A stretch of 64,000 nt of DNA from Onchocerca lupi. Lineage: Eukaryota; Nematoda; Chromadorea; Rhabditida; Onchocercidae. Positions 13,701 through 25,161 of this stretch are shown here, in pieces. The notes under the pieces are model-generated. The model was not told where the DNA came from and ran no database searches. It saw only the letters and a list, made by a program, of their open reading frames with translations. The DNA lies in assembly GCA_028564675.1 (NCBI GenBank), contig JAOVVO010000214.1, positions 49,226 through 113,225 of the forward strand, written 5' to 3'. Every line of letters begins with the position of its first letter. Within the stretch, counting starts at the first letter, position 1. Both the position numbers and the translations under genes were made by a program.

Positions 13701-14216
13701 TTAAAATAAACTTAATTGCTCATTTATTTACTATTTTTATCAATTTATAATTTCAAAAGACAGAAATTCGAAGAAATAAGATTTATTATTTCAAACAGTA
13801 AAAAGTAGAGAAAAATAACATTAATATATTGGCGAAATATTTAGGAGATTGAGAATTAAGAAAAAAAAAAAGGAAAATTTATATAAATCTCTAAAGATTA
13901 AATACAATTGAATGTGAAAAGAAAAAATTGAAGTTACAGGCATAACTTTAAAAAAAACTAAAGAATTTCTTGAAATGATATTCATGGGAAGAAATTTGGA
14001 ATCATATTTTATATTAATTTCAAAGGAAGTCATTTATTCATTACAAAAGTTTGTAATATAATTTTTTAGTTTATACACAACACAAATAGATGTCGATTTA
14101 TTAAAATTAATTTTAGCGCGGAGAAAAATTCGACAATAATTTTTCCATTTCCTATTGATTTATTGTCATCAATTTTTCATCGTGCCGCTCCTGAAGTGTA
14201 CGCTATTCTTTATTAA
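4716..14216 (+). CDS. mec-2: MEC-2/stomatin-type SPFH membrane protein
   Basis: Scaffold of the stomatin (SPFH/band 7) family. In C. elegans MEC-2 sits in the inner leaflet of the plasma membrane, binds cholesterol and tunes DEG/ENaC touch channels. Core exons: 10395-10498, 11186-11258, 11391-11473, 11935-12035, 12479-12581, 12866-13000, 13334-13452 and 14117-14216; all phases join. The product begins with the membrane hairpin (GWILTIL..LTLPIS, with the key proline), then GRLMPGGAKGPG, DLRVISFEVPPQE, TTLRNILGTKTL, WGVKVERVEVKDVRLP, VIVAEGEQKASRALKEA and NSTIIFPFPIDLL. This is nearly word-for-word MEC-2, more than UNC-1 or STO proteins. The long form uses exon 4716-5193 (159 residues, Ser-rich, no known domain; an in-frame stop at 4707 supports the start at 4716). 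Its last base G joins CA of the next exon to give ANIQ, as in MEC-2. The stop TAA at 14214 gives about 431 residues. Introns are large and repeat-rich. Identity of the SPFH core is secure; the N-terminal exon assignment is inferred from phase. Confidence 0.88.
5285..5860. repeat. three diverged tandem copies of a 200-280 base unit
   Basis: Three copies begin near 5293, 5573 and 5770 with variants of TTCAATTCTCGGCCTAATGT. Each then shows a CTAATT..GAAATC block and a GTGATTT..AAATCTA block. The copies are strongly diverged and spaced unevenly because of long T tracts. Confidence 0.6.
8941..8947 (+). promoter_or_regulatory. candidate trans-splice acceptor
   Basis: TTATCAG lies directly upstream of the ATG at 8952. 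Position and sequence fit an SL acceptor for the short transcript, although the upstream pyrimidine tract is weak. Confidence 0.3.
8952..9159 (+). CDS. mec-2: alternative first exon of the MEC-2-type gene
   Basis: ATG at 8952 follows TTATCAG (8941-8947) by four bases, an arrangement usual for a trans-spliced nematode start. The exon encodes 69 residues: a short acidic start (MDENDIVM), a hydrophobic segment of about 15 residues (IVTLLAYFCFFIYL), then a charged stretch ending RQQAEIERKCD. The donor GTAAGC at 9160 leaves one base (C), the phase required by the exon at 10395, so the product would read KCD-P-NIQSELG. Joined in this way it replaces the 159-residue N-terminus of the long form and adds an extra hydrophobic segment before the stomatin hairpin. 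Evidence is phase, splice sites and composition; no homologue of this segment is known to me. Confidence 0.45.
12254..12461. repeat. four tandem copies of a unit of about 50 bases in an intron
   Basis: Copies resemble TTTCTTTTGTACCGTATAAG followed by ATAGCTAACAAAGGAA and a CACTTAGTACGG-like block. The array ends about 17 bases before the exon at 12479, so it occupies the branch and pyrimidine region of that intron. Confidence 0.8.
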
Positions 14217-16912
14217 ATTTAAATTTTACATTTCCGAATAAAGTTTAATTTACTAATTTTATTCAAAAAAGCAAAATGAAAATTGCAAAAGATCAGAGAG
14301 TAATATGCTCTCCAGCCTAAATTTTCTCAAATATTTCATTTAAAGATAACATCACTGAATTAGGTTGATCAAATTATATGAAATCGGACTAGACTAATTA
14401 AATTTCAAATGAAATTGTAGAATTAAGTGTAGGATTGGTCGGATTAAAATATGATGTGAGAATATGGTGGAAATTATAGATCAGGTATTTTCAATTAGGT
14501 TAGCGATCGATTCTGTTGTCGTTTAAATTTCTTTCAAAAGATAAAATGATACCGTTATCAGGAAAATTTTTTTATATTCATAGACAAATCTTGGTGAGAA
14601 AAGTTTTACTAGTTGACGCAGGAATGATTCTTCATTACGTGTTATATGATAACGGAGGATTGATTCTTCAACTACGTTATAAGATAGAGTAAATTCAGAA
14701 AATCTCACGATTGCAATTGATCGTTTGGTTGTAGTAGAGATGAGTATTGATTATCGGGTGACTTGAGTGACTTGTAAATTGATTGATTAATTACTAATTG
14801 ACGACCGAGTAACCACTGAATAACTACTGATTGACTACAAGAAACTTTTTCTTATACCGATAATCTTTGGTCTTATAATAGGCGGTAACTTACAAAATTT
14901 AATATAAACGATTTGGTCAGAAGGATAAAGGATAAGAATAAAAAATGCTTATAATTTTAAATTGTACACACAAGCTTTGGTCCTTACAACATTCCAGACA
15001 ATCAACATGATTTACAACATTTTAGACAATACAAATGAGCTTTAGCAGATCGGAAGATGAGAGAACAAAGGCTTTTGTATCAGACTAAAGAATAAGAAAT
15101 ATGGATAAATGATTCATTTGACTGAGAAATACTAAAAATTTTTATTCCACAATCATTTTGATTCTTCCATCATGCCTACATTATTGAGTAACTCGGTTTC
15201 ACCGACAGCCGTTATTTCATTGCTACTAAAAAATGCAAATGCATCTGAAATGATAATTGAAATAAGTTTAAAATTGGGATAGTTTATTACCACTGGGAGT
15301 TGAGAAGTCAATAACTTTATAATTAACAGAATTTAACACATATATCCAATATATAATATAATGAAAATTCAAATTTTAATTGAAATTTCATTTCAGAATG
15401 ACTAAAACGCACTCCAGCTGACATCTATCGCTATCAAAAATGAACAATTTCTCTTATATATTATCAGCACTTAACCATATTCTCCATATTATTTAATGTA
15501 GTTAGCCATGCAAGGAATGAACTTTTTCTTTTTTTTTTTTTTTTGTTTTGGCACAAAAACATTTTTCATTACCAGATGTTTTCCTGAAAATATCAAGCAT
15601 ATTTGTATACTTAATTATTTTTGAATCAATAATTGATTGATTAATTTGCATGTGCACCAAGTTTAAAAATAAATTTTGTCATTTGCAAATTATTTTCTCG
15701 CAATTTTTTTCTCCTTGCTTTACAAAAGCTAATATTGCAATTTGTTGCAAGAAGTTTGATGATTGATTGAATTAATTGAAAATAAGATCATTTAAACCGA
15801 TCAACTGATAGTGCGATCGTTTAAAATCATATAGATGACTATCTTTTTTCTTTTTTCATTCTCTCACTTTAAAAGTTTGCAAAGAAATTTATTTAATTTT
15901 TTCAAGTTAGATTAAATAATATAATTTTTCCTCTTTCTTTTAAAGCACAATTTAAGCTTTTTTCCTGGAAGTACTCATCTTTGCTTTTGCAAAAAATGCT
16001 TTTATTACTTTCAAACTTCATGTAATAATAATAATGACTTTAATTTACAAATCATTTAAAAAATTGAAGAAAAAAGTTCTTTTCATTTGAATATTTCCCT
16101 TATCGCTTTTATAAATTTACATTTGACACTATTTGAAAAAAATTTCAACTTTGGGATAGTTTTCTTTTTTGCTTTTTATTTTTTATTTTCTTTTAATTTT
16201 AGCAAATACTTAAAATTTTCTATCATTCATATGTCATAGGATTCTTATTATAGTTTGGAAAAAGTCTTTTTTTTTTTTTTTTTGATAGATTTTTTCTATT
16301 CCTATAAATTTCGCTCCAAAAATTTTGAACGATCAATCTAAACTTCTCAGTACAAGTTAGGATTCACAGCGTAAACTCCGATAACATCACGTCGTAAATG
16401 TTTATATTCCAAATACAAGTATTTGGAATGGTTACAAGGAATGTTTCACGATTCAAGCAATCATAATATTAAAACCGATTATCCAAACAATACTCGGTGA
16501 TAAAGCATCAGTTCCAATGCTGATTTACCACTTCACCATCAGAAAGGTATATTCATACCTTATGCATACCTTGACTGTTGCCGTAAAATTTTTCACATTA
16601 ATTGACTTTTTTCAATTTTAAGTCTTAATTTGAATAATGAGAATTGCAAGTATTTTATAATAGTATGAGAGTAAATTTTTCGAGAGTAATTGGCTGAAAG
16701 AAGGCTAAAATATTGTTCAAAATTGATTCTAGGTCCATGCAAAACTTGAGCATAGTTCTTAAGTTGCATGATTAAAAAGATGCATAATTATTTTCATCTT
16801 TCATTTTAATTAGATATTTCACTATTAGCTATCGTTTTCAAGGTTTGATTTCAACTATTTCATATCCACTCGTTATTTATTTGGATTAATTTAAATTTAA
16901 ATTACATTTCAG
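14217..16912. other. 3' flank or intron of the MEC-2-type gene
   Basis: AT-rich, with two short direct duplications (14620-14690, GATTCTTCA..ACG units of about 33 bases; 14972-15037, TTACAACATT units of about 32 bases). A coding-like but interrupted segment at 16370-16545 is treated under findings. No intact gene is seen. Confidence 0.5.
16406..16429. repeat. perfect 11-base inverted repeat
   Basis: ATTCCAAATAC and GTATTTGGAAT are separated by two bases. The palindrome lies inside the coding-like segment 16370-16545. Confidence 0.85.
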
Positions 16913-17066
16913 AAGTTACGAAGTATCCTCCGGATCGGAAATCAGTTTAATATTACAAGCAGTTCCAGCAGTGAGAGAACTGGAAATAAATTTGAGTCAA
17001 ATGAATATCAGTCAATTAAAACAAGTCAAATTATTATATCTCAATTTAGGCGTATATAATAAATGA
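16913..17066 (+). CDS. mec-2: candidate alternative 3' exon of the MEC-2-type gene
   Basis: A strong acceptor (TTACATTTCAG) precedes 16913. Two frames are open: one beginning KLRSILRIGNQF with a Ser run, ending at a TAA (17057-17059), and one containing SYEVSSGSEISLILQ ending at a TGA (17064-17066). The first fits a donor at 14196 (after CCT GAA). The second fits a donor at 14198, or a direct join from the exon ending at 13452. So the exon can be attached to the stomatin core in phase, but which frame is used cannot be decided here. A GTATAT donor at 17051 is also present. It could equally be a false exon. Confidence 0.35.
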
Positions 17067-17698
17067 AAATAATAGCACTAATAATTAATTAAACTTGTCT
17101 AGAAGCCTTTTTAAATTACTACAGCTTAGTAGAAATCAGATTTCACAAATTCCACAAATCATCTTTTAAAAGAGGCAATCATCAATCACTGCTACTATCG
17201 TTGCTTCTTCCGTTATAAATTTTATCAAATATTTTGGCGCAAAAATATGAAGTCAAATTAACGAATCGATGCTTCTTCATCTTCGCTTCTTAAGCAAGCA
17301 ATTATTCCATCGGATACATGTAGATGTTTCTGAAATTAACGTACATGACTGCATTGTATCATAATATATCCTTACAATGTGACATTGGAAAGAATACGTT
17401 GACGTTAAAAAATGCTGGTAAATTGCTCGAATAAAAAATGATCAAAATGGAAATGAAATTGCGAATAGAATCGCTGATTGAAGCGAAAATTTCCGGAATA
17501 TATGAAGAAAAACGCAAAAGATAGTAGAAATAAAAGGATGAAAAGATTTGCTGGAATTCTCAAGCAAAACAAGATCGAAAACAGTAAAGTTTAAAAAGAC
17601 AAAGAGATGATATTAAAAAATTTCAATGAATTTGTATTATTCTTATCTACTGATAGTTTAACCGTAGCTACACGTAATATTTCTACTTTCATATTTAG

Positions 17699-18325
17699 GA
17701 AGCTATCGATCGAGAACAGTGATGCAACCAATTGCATATTCAAATCTATGGCTCATGGTGAAGATGATTTTTTATTGAATGAATCTAAGAACAAATATTC
17801 CAGTAGAAGTGTCACATTTGCTGATCGTATGATTGTTATTGAAATTGGAAGACGAACAAACTGCTGCAGAAATTTCCATAAACTAGAAATCTATGATGAT
17901 GATGATAATGATGATGATAAACATGAAGAATGTAGTGATGATAAGGATAAAAGTATGATTTTCGCCAGAAATATTCCTCAATTGCGTAATAAACAAAATA
18001 TGCATAACATGACTGATAAATATTTCGACAAGCAAGAATTGAAAATATATAAAACTGAGAGTAACGATAGATGATATCAGAAATGATATGAAATCAATCA
18101 ATCACTAGTTTCTTCACCCTAACATCACCTTCAAACGATAATTAATTACTCGATTCTATATCATTTCTGAAAAATTTTAAAGATTATGAACTGAACGATT
18201 TTACAAGATATTCTAATAAATCATTTATTAGCAATTCTGATAACCATTCAGATAATAATTGTGTTGACTTCATTCAAAATCGAATGGAATCTGAAAGTAA
18301 TTTAGATAAACTTAAATTGCTTTGA
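17699..18325 (+). CDS. two-exon acidic tail; 3' end of MEC-2-type gene or separate gene
   Basis: Exons 17699-18060 and 18183-18325, joined by a 122-base intron (GTAACG..AAAG) with matching phase, encode about 168 residues ending at a TGA at 18323-18325. If the donor is ignored the frame stops at 18072-18074. Visible features are SVTFADRMIVIEIGRR, an Asp-rich run (YDDDDNDDDKHEE) and Ser/Asn-rich text (NSDNHSDNNC). There is no recognised domain. The exon needs two bases carried in, which the donors at 13453 or 14199 (GT before GTACGC) supply, so it may be an alternative MEC-2 C-terminus; stomatin-family tails vary strongly between isoforms. It may also belong to another gene whose 5' part I do not see. 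Confidence 0.4.
18077..18170. repeat. 13-base perfect inverted repeat inside a small intron
   Basis: TCAGAAATGATAT (18077-18089) and ATATCATTTCTGA (18158-18170) flank most of the 122-base intron 18061-18182. Pairing would bring donor and acceptor close together. Confidence 0.7.
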
Positions 18326-21300
18326 ATAGCAAAGAAAAAAAATTTTTTTTTTTTTTTTAATCAAAACGAATTAAAAAAAAAAGGAAAGAAACGATTTTGT
18401 GCTAAATATTACGAATGAATCATTTGCTAATGATGACGAAAACTTTCAAGGTTCAATTTGATTACTAGTCATTATTTCTCAAATTCTGGTCATTTTAAGC
18501 AGCACTCAACAATTCCAATATCATTTTCTTGAAGTAAACTCTCGAGAAATTCGATTTAAATGTTGAACAGCATCCCATCGATTCTGCTTCAAAAACAAAT
18601 TCAAAAAATTTGCAATCAATCATTTTGTAGGAATCTATTATCAAAATTCTTTCGAATGAATCTAAATATTTTGTTTAACGAAATTTCGATCTCTGGTTCG
18701 ACGATTTTTTCAAAAAATTGAAAGAAAAAAATTGAGAAAACAAAAATATCATTCGAAGTTTCCAAGATTTTCACTTCATTTAAAAGATTAAATTTTGAAA
18801 TTTGCTTATTTCTTTTTCAGATTTTAATTATCAATTTAGCTTAAAACTTTTTATTTTGGAATGAAAATTTTCGGGAAATGGCATAACATGGGTGATATGT
18901 GAATTATCTTAGATCGATTTCACATCCGAGGATAATTCTACGAATCCATGCTTGATCAATTGTGACAGATGAAAATGGATTTTTCTTCCTTTGTTCTGCT
19001 TATCAATGAAATCAAATCCGAAAATGATTAATTCTATAATCTATCTGCTTTTTAAATTAATTATCGAGAAATCGATAATTGATAACCTCTCTTTACTGTG
19101 TCATGAATGTAATATTTCAGCTTAATTAATAATTTTATAATTAGTAATTTTAATTAATAATATTAGAAGATTTTATCAGATGTCAACTAAAAATGAAAAA
19201 AAAAAAATTTTGTGGACGAATTTTCATTCAATTTAAAAGTTAATAAAATTTTTAAATGTGTTATGTGTAGACTATTTGCTTAATATAGAATATAATTAAA
19301 AAAAGTTTTAACGCGAAATTTTTATAGTCAACCATATAAAATGCCAAATTAAACAAATGCAATTCGATAAGGCTAATAAAAATATCAAAAATAATAATAG
19401 TAATAGTTTTTTTTTTTTTTTTTAGTATCATTGCAATAACAATTGATTTAACGATTTCATCTTCTATTTAATTCAATTTTTATGTTTTTTTTTTTTTCTT
19501 TCGACTTTATTTCCACTTCCTTTTTTCGAATTTTTCAACGAAATATACTATTAAGGCATTTGTTTAAATGTATGAATCATATTGCTTTTGATTTATTTCT
19601 TCTTTGAAAAAATATACACTTTTTAATCATTTCTTCAAATATTTTTTCAAATTGAAAAAAAAAAAATCTCAAGTTCTTTTCAAAAAAAAGTTACAAAATG
19701 TTTTGGAATTTAAAAATATCAAACCAGTTTGAAATCATGTATAAGATTTGTAATATTATATCAAATAGTTCGCTTATTCTAGAAAAGAAACTGCACTTTT
19801 TTTTTTTTTTTTGAAATTTATAAGAGGTTTAAAGTTCGAAAAATGATAATATACCTTATAATTTACATACAATGAAAATAGATGTTTGAACTTTTTTTCA
19901 AAAAATATCAAAATTTTTCAACTTGGATAGCTTATTTTATAATTTACATATCATGAATTTATTACATTTAGTTGGTACTACTTAATCAAATTGATTCTGC
20001 TTCATTGGGATATTTTTTTTTTTTTTTTTGTTAATTTTAATTAAAATCAAGTAAAAATAAAGTACCATTTTGTCGGTTAAATTTAATATTTACATGCATC
20101 AACAAATATTTCAAGATTTCGAAAATTTAAAAATACTGTTACAATCACTTATCCGTTTTTTATTTCAACTAAATATAAATGCATGTGAAATCAACGAACC
20201 AAATCTGTTTCATGTTCACGTTTCTTAAAATTTAATCAGTTTTTTTGCTAATTTTTGCAGAAAATTTACTGCCTTTTAAAAATTAGTTCTTTTTTTTTAA
20301 ATATTATTTCATAATTTTATAATATTTATGCATTTTATTCTAATTAACGTTTTGGCATCTCAGAAATTTTAAATGAATTGATTGTTTTAATAAAATGGGA
20401 ATTAATTTAATGAAACTTTCTTAACTAAAAAAACTTGAGAATCTGATATCACATTCTCCTCCGAATTATGCTAAATTTTTAACAAATTCTTGTGGGACTT
20501 AGAACAGCTTAATAAAAAAAAGAAAATAAAGAAAATATCAATAAAAAAAAGAAAATATTTTAAAGGAATGAAAAAGTTTAAAATATTCAATTTTATCACT
20601 TAATATATGGCATAATTATTTATGAACTACTTATTGCCATTGATGAATAAAGTTTAAAACTACTTTTTTTTTTTACTGCAATAAATTTGTTTCGTCCATA
20701 AAATTTTTTGATATTATTTGATATCAAATTTTTTTTTTTTTTCAGTAACTGGCAAGCAATTTATTTTTTGTTAACATTTCCTGAAATTTAACCAGTTTTT
20801 AGCTAATTTCTATAAAAAAATTTCAATTATCAATTCTAATAACAAATGCATTTTTGCAAGCAAAAAAAAAAAAAAAAAAAAACGAAAAGTTTGCATACGC
20901 AAAAACGGAAATGTTATGCAGAAAAAAAACTTATTAGCTAAATGCGTGCTGCATACTTTTTTCCTCATTTTCCTAACAATATTATAGCAAAAAAAAAGAA
21001 AAAAAAAAAAAAAGTTTTTTCATTTTTATTCGACGAAAAATTCCCTTTTTTTTTTCGTTTTTCTTTTTTTTTTTTTTTTTGCATAATATAAAACGAAAAT
21101 TACTTTGGATGGGTTGTTGAAAATCGATGAAAGTAGGAAAGATTAGATTTATTTGACCTTGTCACATTCATTTTTGCTAATAATTTCCTTCCTGTCGCTT
21201 AAAATATTCCACTTCAACTCTCTAAAACTATCAATTATAAAAATTCCATTTCAATTTCTCCTTCTTTTTTCTTTTCATAAAATGCATATAAAAATATGTA

Positions 21301-23382
21301 TATAATCTTGAATTAATAATAAATTAAAATAAATGGCGAAGAAAAGAAAGATTTCATAATCTCTTTTTTTTTAAAAAATGTAAAAAATATCATTATTGCA
21401 TTAACTTAACTGGGAAAATTAACAATTTTAATAGAAATTTCATCAAATTTTCCACTCTTTTTTCAATTATCGGAATTTTTTTCCTAATTACCTAAAGATT
21501 ACAAGTATAAAATCAAGGTAAGAAAGAGAGAGAGAAAAAAATAGGAGTTATAATAGATATCTTTTGAATTATAATTGAGAAATTTTTTAACTTATCAAAC
21601 AATACAAGTGATAAGTTTTCAACAATTTTGAAATTAGTGTAAATTCAAATAGAGTTAATGTGTCAATAAATATCTATCACATTCGTATTCATCTTTTCCT
21701 TTCTTTTTGTACCGGTTTATAATTGCCAAATTTCATTTTAAGTAACTATAATTCAAAAGAAATCTATTATATCGTCCATCCTTTCGCTTTTCTAGCATTT
21801 GATAAATTATTGATTTTTTTAAATAAATAAAATTGAAGATCAAATAATTATAATCATATAGTTTATTGTATAATTTAGCATATCAAATAGAATAATTATA
21901 CATTTTTCGACGGACTTTTAATGAAAAAGATATATTTATGAAACTGATCTATAAATATGAGTATTATTCATTTTTAAAGATACATAAATTAGTAATAATC
22001 TCTCTCTCTTTCCCTCTACCTTTCTCCAAGTTTATTTAAAATCTTTAAAGGATATTAGAAGAATGAGCATTTTAAGGATGAATATTAAATTCAATAATTT
22101 GAATATTTTCCAATTTACTTCTCTCAATAAATTATTGATTTCAGATATTTAACGGCACACTATGATGATATTCTCATTTATTATTGTATTAATCAATTTG
22201 ATAAAATATTTATTGCCAAAGTCAAAGAATATTTTATGTCTCGTTTTTATGGTTCGAATTTTATTGTTTATTTCAAGTTCGAATCAAATATTAAATTATT
22301 CTTGTCTACAATTACTTTTTATTTAAAAAAATTAAGATATTTTCGAATTCATGCTTTCTTCCCCTACTTTTTCCTTAATATTTAAGGCAATATGCATAAT
22401 TATTTTGATGTTAGCATAGAAGCAAATGCATATTATTCGAATAATTATATTTTTAATGATATTTTGACATGCAAAGAGGAAATAATGCTATGGTAATTTA
22501 CATTTTGAAAATTTTAAAACACGAAATCTTGCCACTTCTAAAAGTGCATAATTTTACAATTCATCTTCTCTTTAGTGATTCAGAATCTTTCAATGATATG
22601 GCAAGCTATTAACAATGAATGAAAATGATTATAGAATTTTGTAAAATGAAAATTTGGTCAAAATATTTGAATAAAAAATTAAAAAATTTTAATTTAACAA
22701 AAATGGCATAGATCATTAAAAAAAAGAAAAAAAAAAGAGAAAAAATGACAAATAAAGCATTGTGGAATAGTTCAAATTTGAATCATTCATTTTAAATGTG
22801 GTTGATTGATACTAATGATAGATATTTTAAACCTGAAAAATTTGCAAAAAAAAAAAAAATCCTATCTTTTTTTAAACTTAACTGACGGTTTTCGTATTTT
22901 AAGAAATAATTGTTTGACAAAATTCGACGAAAATAAAAAAATGTTTTCATCAGAAAAATTTTACCAGCAAATGGAAAAAGTGTTTTTTTTCCTCTCTCTT
23001 TTTAATTTCCACTAATGTAAGCACAAAAATTTTTCACCATCACTGTAATTTGTCACTTCTTTAATTGTAATTTCTTCAAATTCAGGCAAAACTTTGCAGT
23101 ATTTTATTTTTTCTTTATTTAAAAAATTTTCGTCTCAATATTAAAGATTAAGCACAGAATTGTAAAATGATATTGATGAACTTTCAGTTTGAACTTATAA
23201 ATTAATGAACTCGCAATTTTTTTATGCAAATTCTGATTTCAGGAATTATTTCAATTATGCCTATAATGTTTCAAAGTATTAATTGACGATTAATTTTTAT
23301 CCCAAAATTTATATTTTTAAAATATAATTAACAAAATTTTCTCAACTTTTCTGCGTTAGATGATATTGATATTCTCACATCC

Positions 23383-23406
23383 TACTGTAACATTCTTGTT
23401 ACAGTA
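23383..23406. repeat. 9-base perfect hairpin
   Basis: TACTGTAAC, a six-base loop ATTCTT, then GTTACAGTA. No T-run follows directly, and no flanking gene explains it. Confidence 0.7.
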
Positions 23407-25092
23407 AGTCCCAATTTTTTTTTTTTTTCTTTCTTTAAAACTACTTTGATTAGGGTTCAAAAGAGAAAAAAAAAGAAGGGAATTGATTTAATTGTCAATT
23501 GGAAATGCTAATAATTGCTGTTGTTATAACTATTCAAAAATCATTATAATATTTCTTCCTTTTTTTTCTTTTTTTGGCTCATTTTTACAACAAATGAAAT
23601 GCTACTGTAATTAAAAGTCATTTTAAGAACCGGTTTCTTTGTATAATTCCAGTAGCAAAACTTTTATTTCAAAAAAAAAAAAAAAAAAAAAAAGAAATGA
23701 AAAAAAAAAGAAAGAAAGAAGGAAAACATTATTTCGAATACATTTTCCACTTGTTATTTGCTATTTGTTCATTTTCTCCTTTTACTGCATTTTTTGTTAG
23801 TTTGTTTATTTAAAATTAAAAATACAATACATTTAAAATATTATTTTGACGTATAAAAATTGTAGTTTAAGTTTTTCATATTATTTTGCTAATTTAAAAT
23901 TTTAAAAATTGGTAATTCAAGTTAATTTAAATGAGAAACAAAGCTTGCTTTTTCTTTTTTAACAAAGTTTGCAAAAAACAAAAGTTGATATAAACAATAG
24001 TTATAATAATAATAAAAGATATTGTGATAATATAAACCGTTTATTTGTACAGTTTTTTTAATTCGATTATTATTGCTTTTTTCGATTTTATCAATATGTA
24101 AAATATCATTCATTTTTATTTCAGGGATTTATTCAAAATAATACATATGTTGGCTATCAGTTTAACACCAAAAATTTAAAAAGAAGAGAAAATATATGTA
24201 AATTTTCGAAAAATTGGGAGAAGAAAAGCAAAAATTAAAAACAAAATTTTCAAAATCAATTGAAAATGAATAATTTTAAATTTCCGAAATGTTAATTAAT
24301 CGAAATGTTGCTATTGCTTTGATGAATTTTTCCGGAGATGAAATTAAATTATCCTGATTAGCTATAATATTTCTTATTCATTTCATTAGCATTTAAATCT
24401 TATTATCAAACTTTTCTGTTTAATTAACCTGCATATTAAGCTAATTGTTTTTGCTCAATAAAAAATTGTTTTTTCCTTTATTTTCTTATCAAAATTTATC
24501 ATTTTGAAAGTTAACTTGTATCCAGTATTAAATAATTTTTGAGTATATAATAAATAAAAAAAATCATTAATTCACAAAATGGTTGATGTCGTTGGAATGC
24601 ATTGATCATTCGTTTTAGTTCTAAAATTTTGTGAAAATTTCAAAATTTAGCATTTGTCTCTTCAATCATTTCTTTTTTTCTTCCTAATTGATGTTTGAAT
24701 TGATGCAGTTTATTATCATTTTTTCTTATTTTTGTCAAGATGAAAAGTATTGAATTTCATTTTAGCAAAATGTATAAATTATTCGTCAAATGTTGTGCAA
24801 TCAAATACTTGTCTATCTATCATTTCATGGCAGTATTTAAATAATGAATAACACGTTTTATTGCAATAATCTTTTCAAACATGAATCATTCGATGACAAT
24901 TTACAAAAATTTTTAAACTGCACGCTGACCTTGACTTTGCATTTTTAAAACAAATAAATTCATAATTAAAACAAGTGAGGTTAATTGCATTCATGTTTTT
25001 TAGGTATAAAATAAAACCCACTAAATAAAACATCAGCATTGCAATCATTTCATTATCATCTCAACACGAATAATCAGTCCTACGATTTTCGT

Positions 25093-25161
25093 ATGTCGCT
25101 ACTATTACGCAAGCTAATCTATGATCTATCTGGTTTTTCGAAGTTGTATGATGAGCTCTGA
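25093..25161 (+). CDS. short coding-like frame of unknown status
   Basis: An ATG at 25093 opens 22 codons to a TGA at 25159-25161. The same frame is open upstream from about 25015 (includes LQSFHYHLNTNNQSYDFR). The words RKLIYDLSGFSKLYDEL resemble the start of complex III subunit 7 (animal UQCRB proteins have an RKWYYN..GFNKLG motif there). No donor or clear upstream exon is seen. It may be a stray exon, a relic or chance. The resemblance is from memory and short. Confidence 0.2.
   Translation: MSLLLRKLIYDLSGFSKLYDEL

Noticed and set aside
22251..22262. GGTTCGAATTT resembling a tRNA B box
   Set aside because: No A box, acceptor stem or anticodon arm at proper spacing on either strand.
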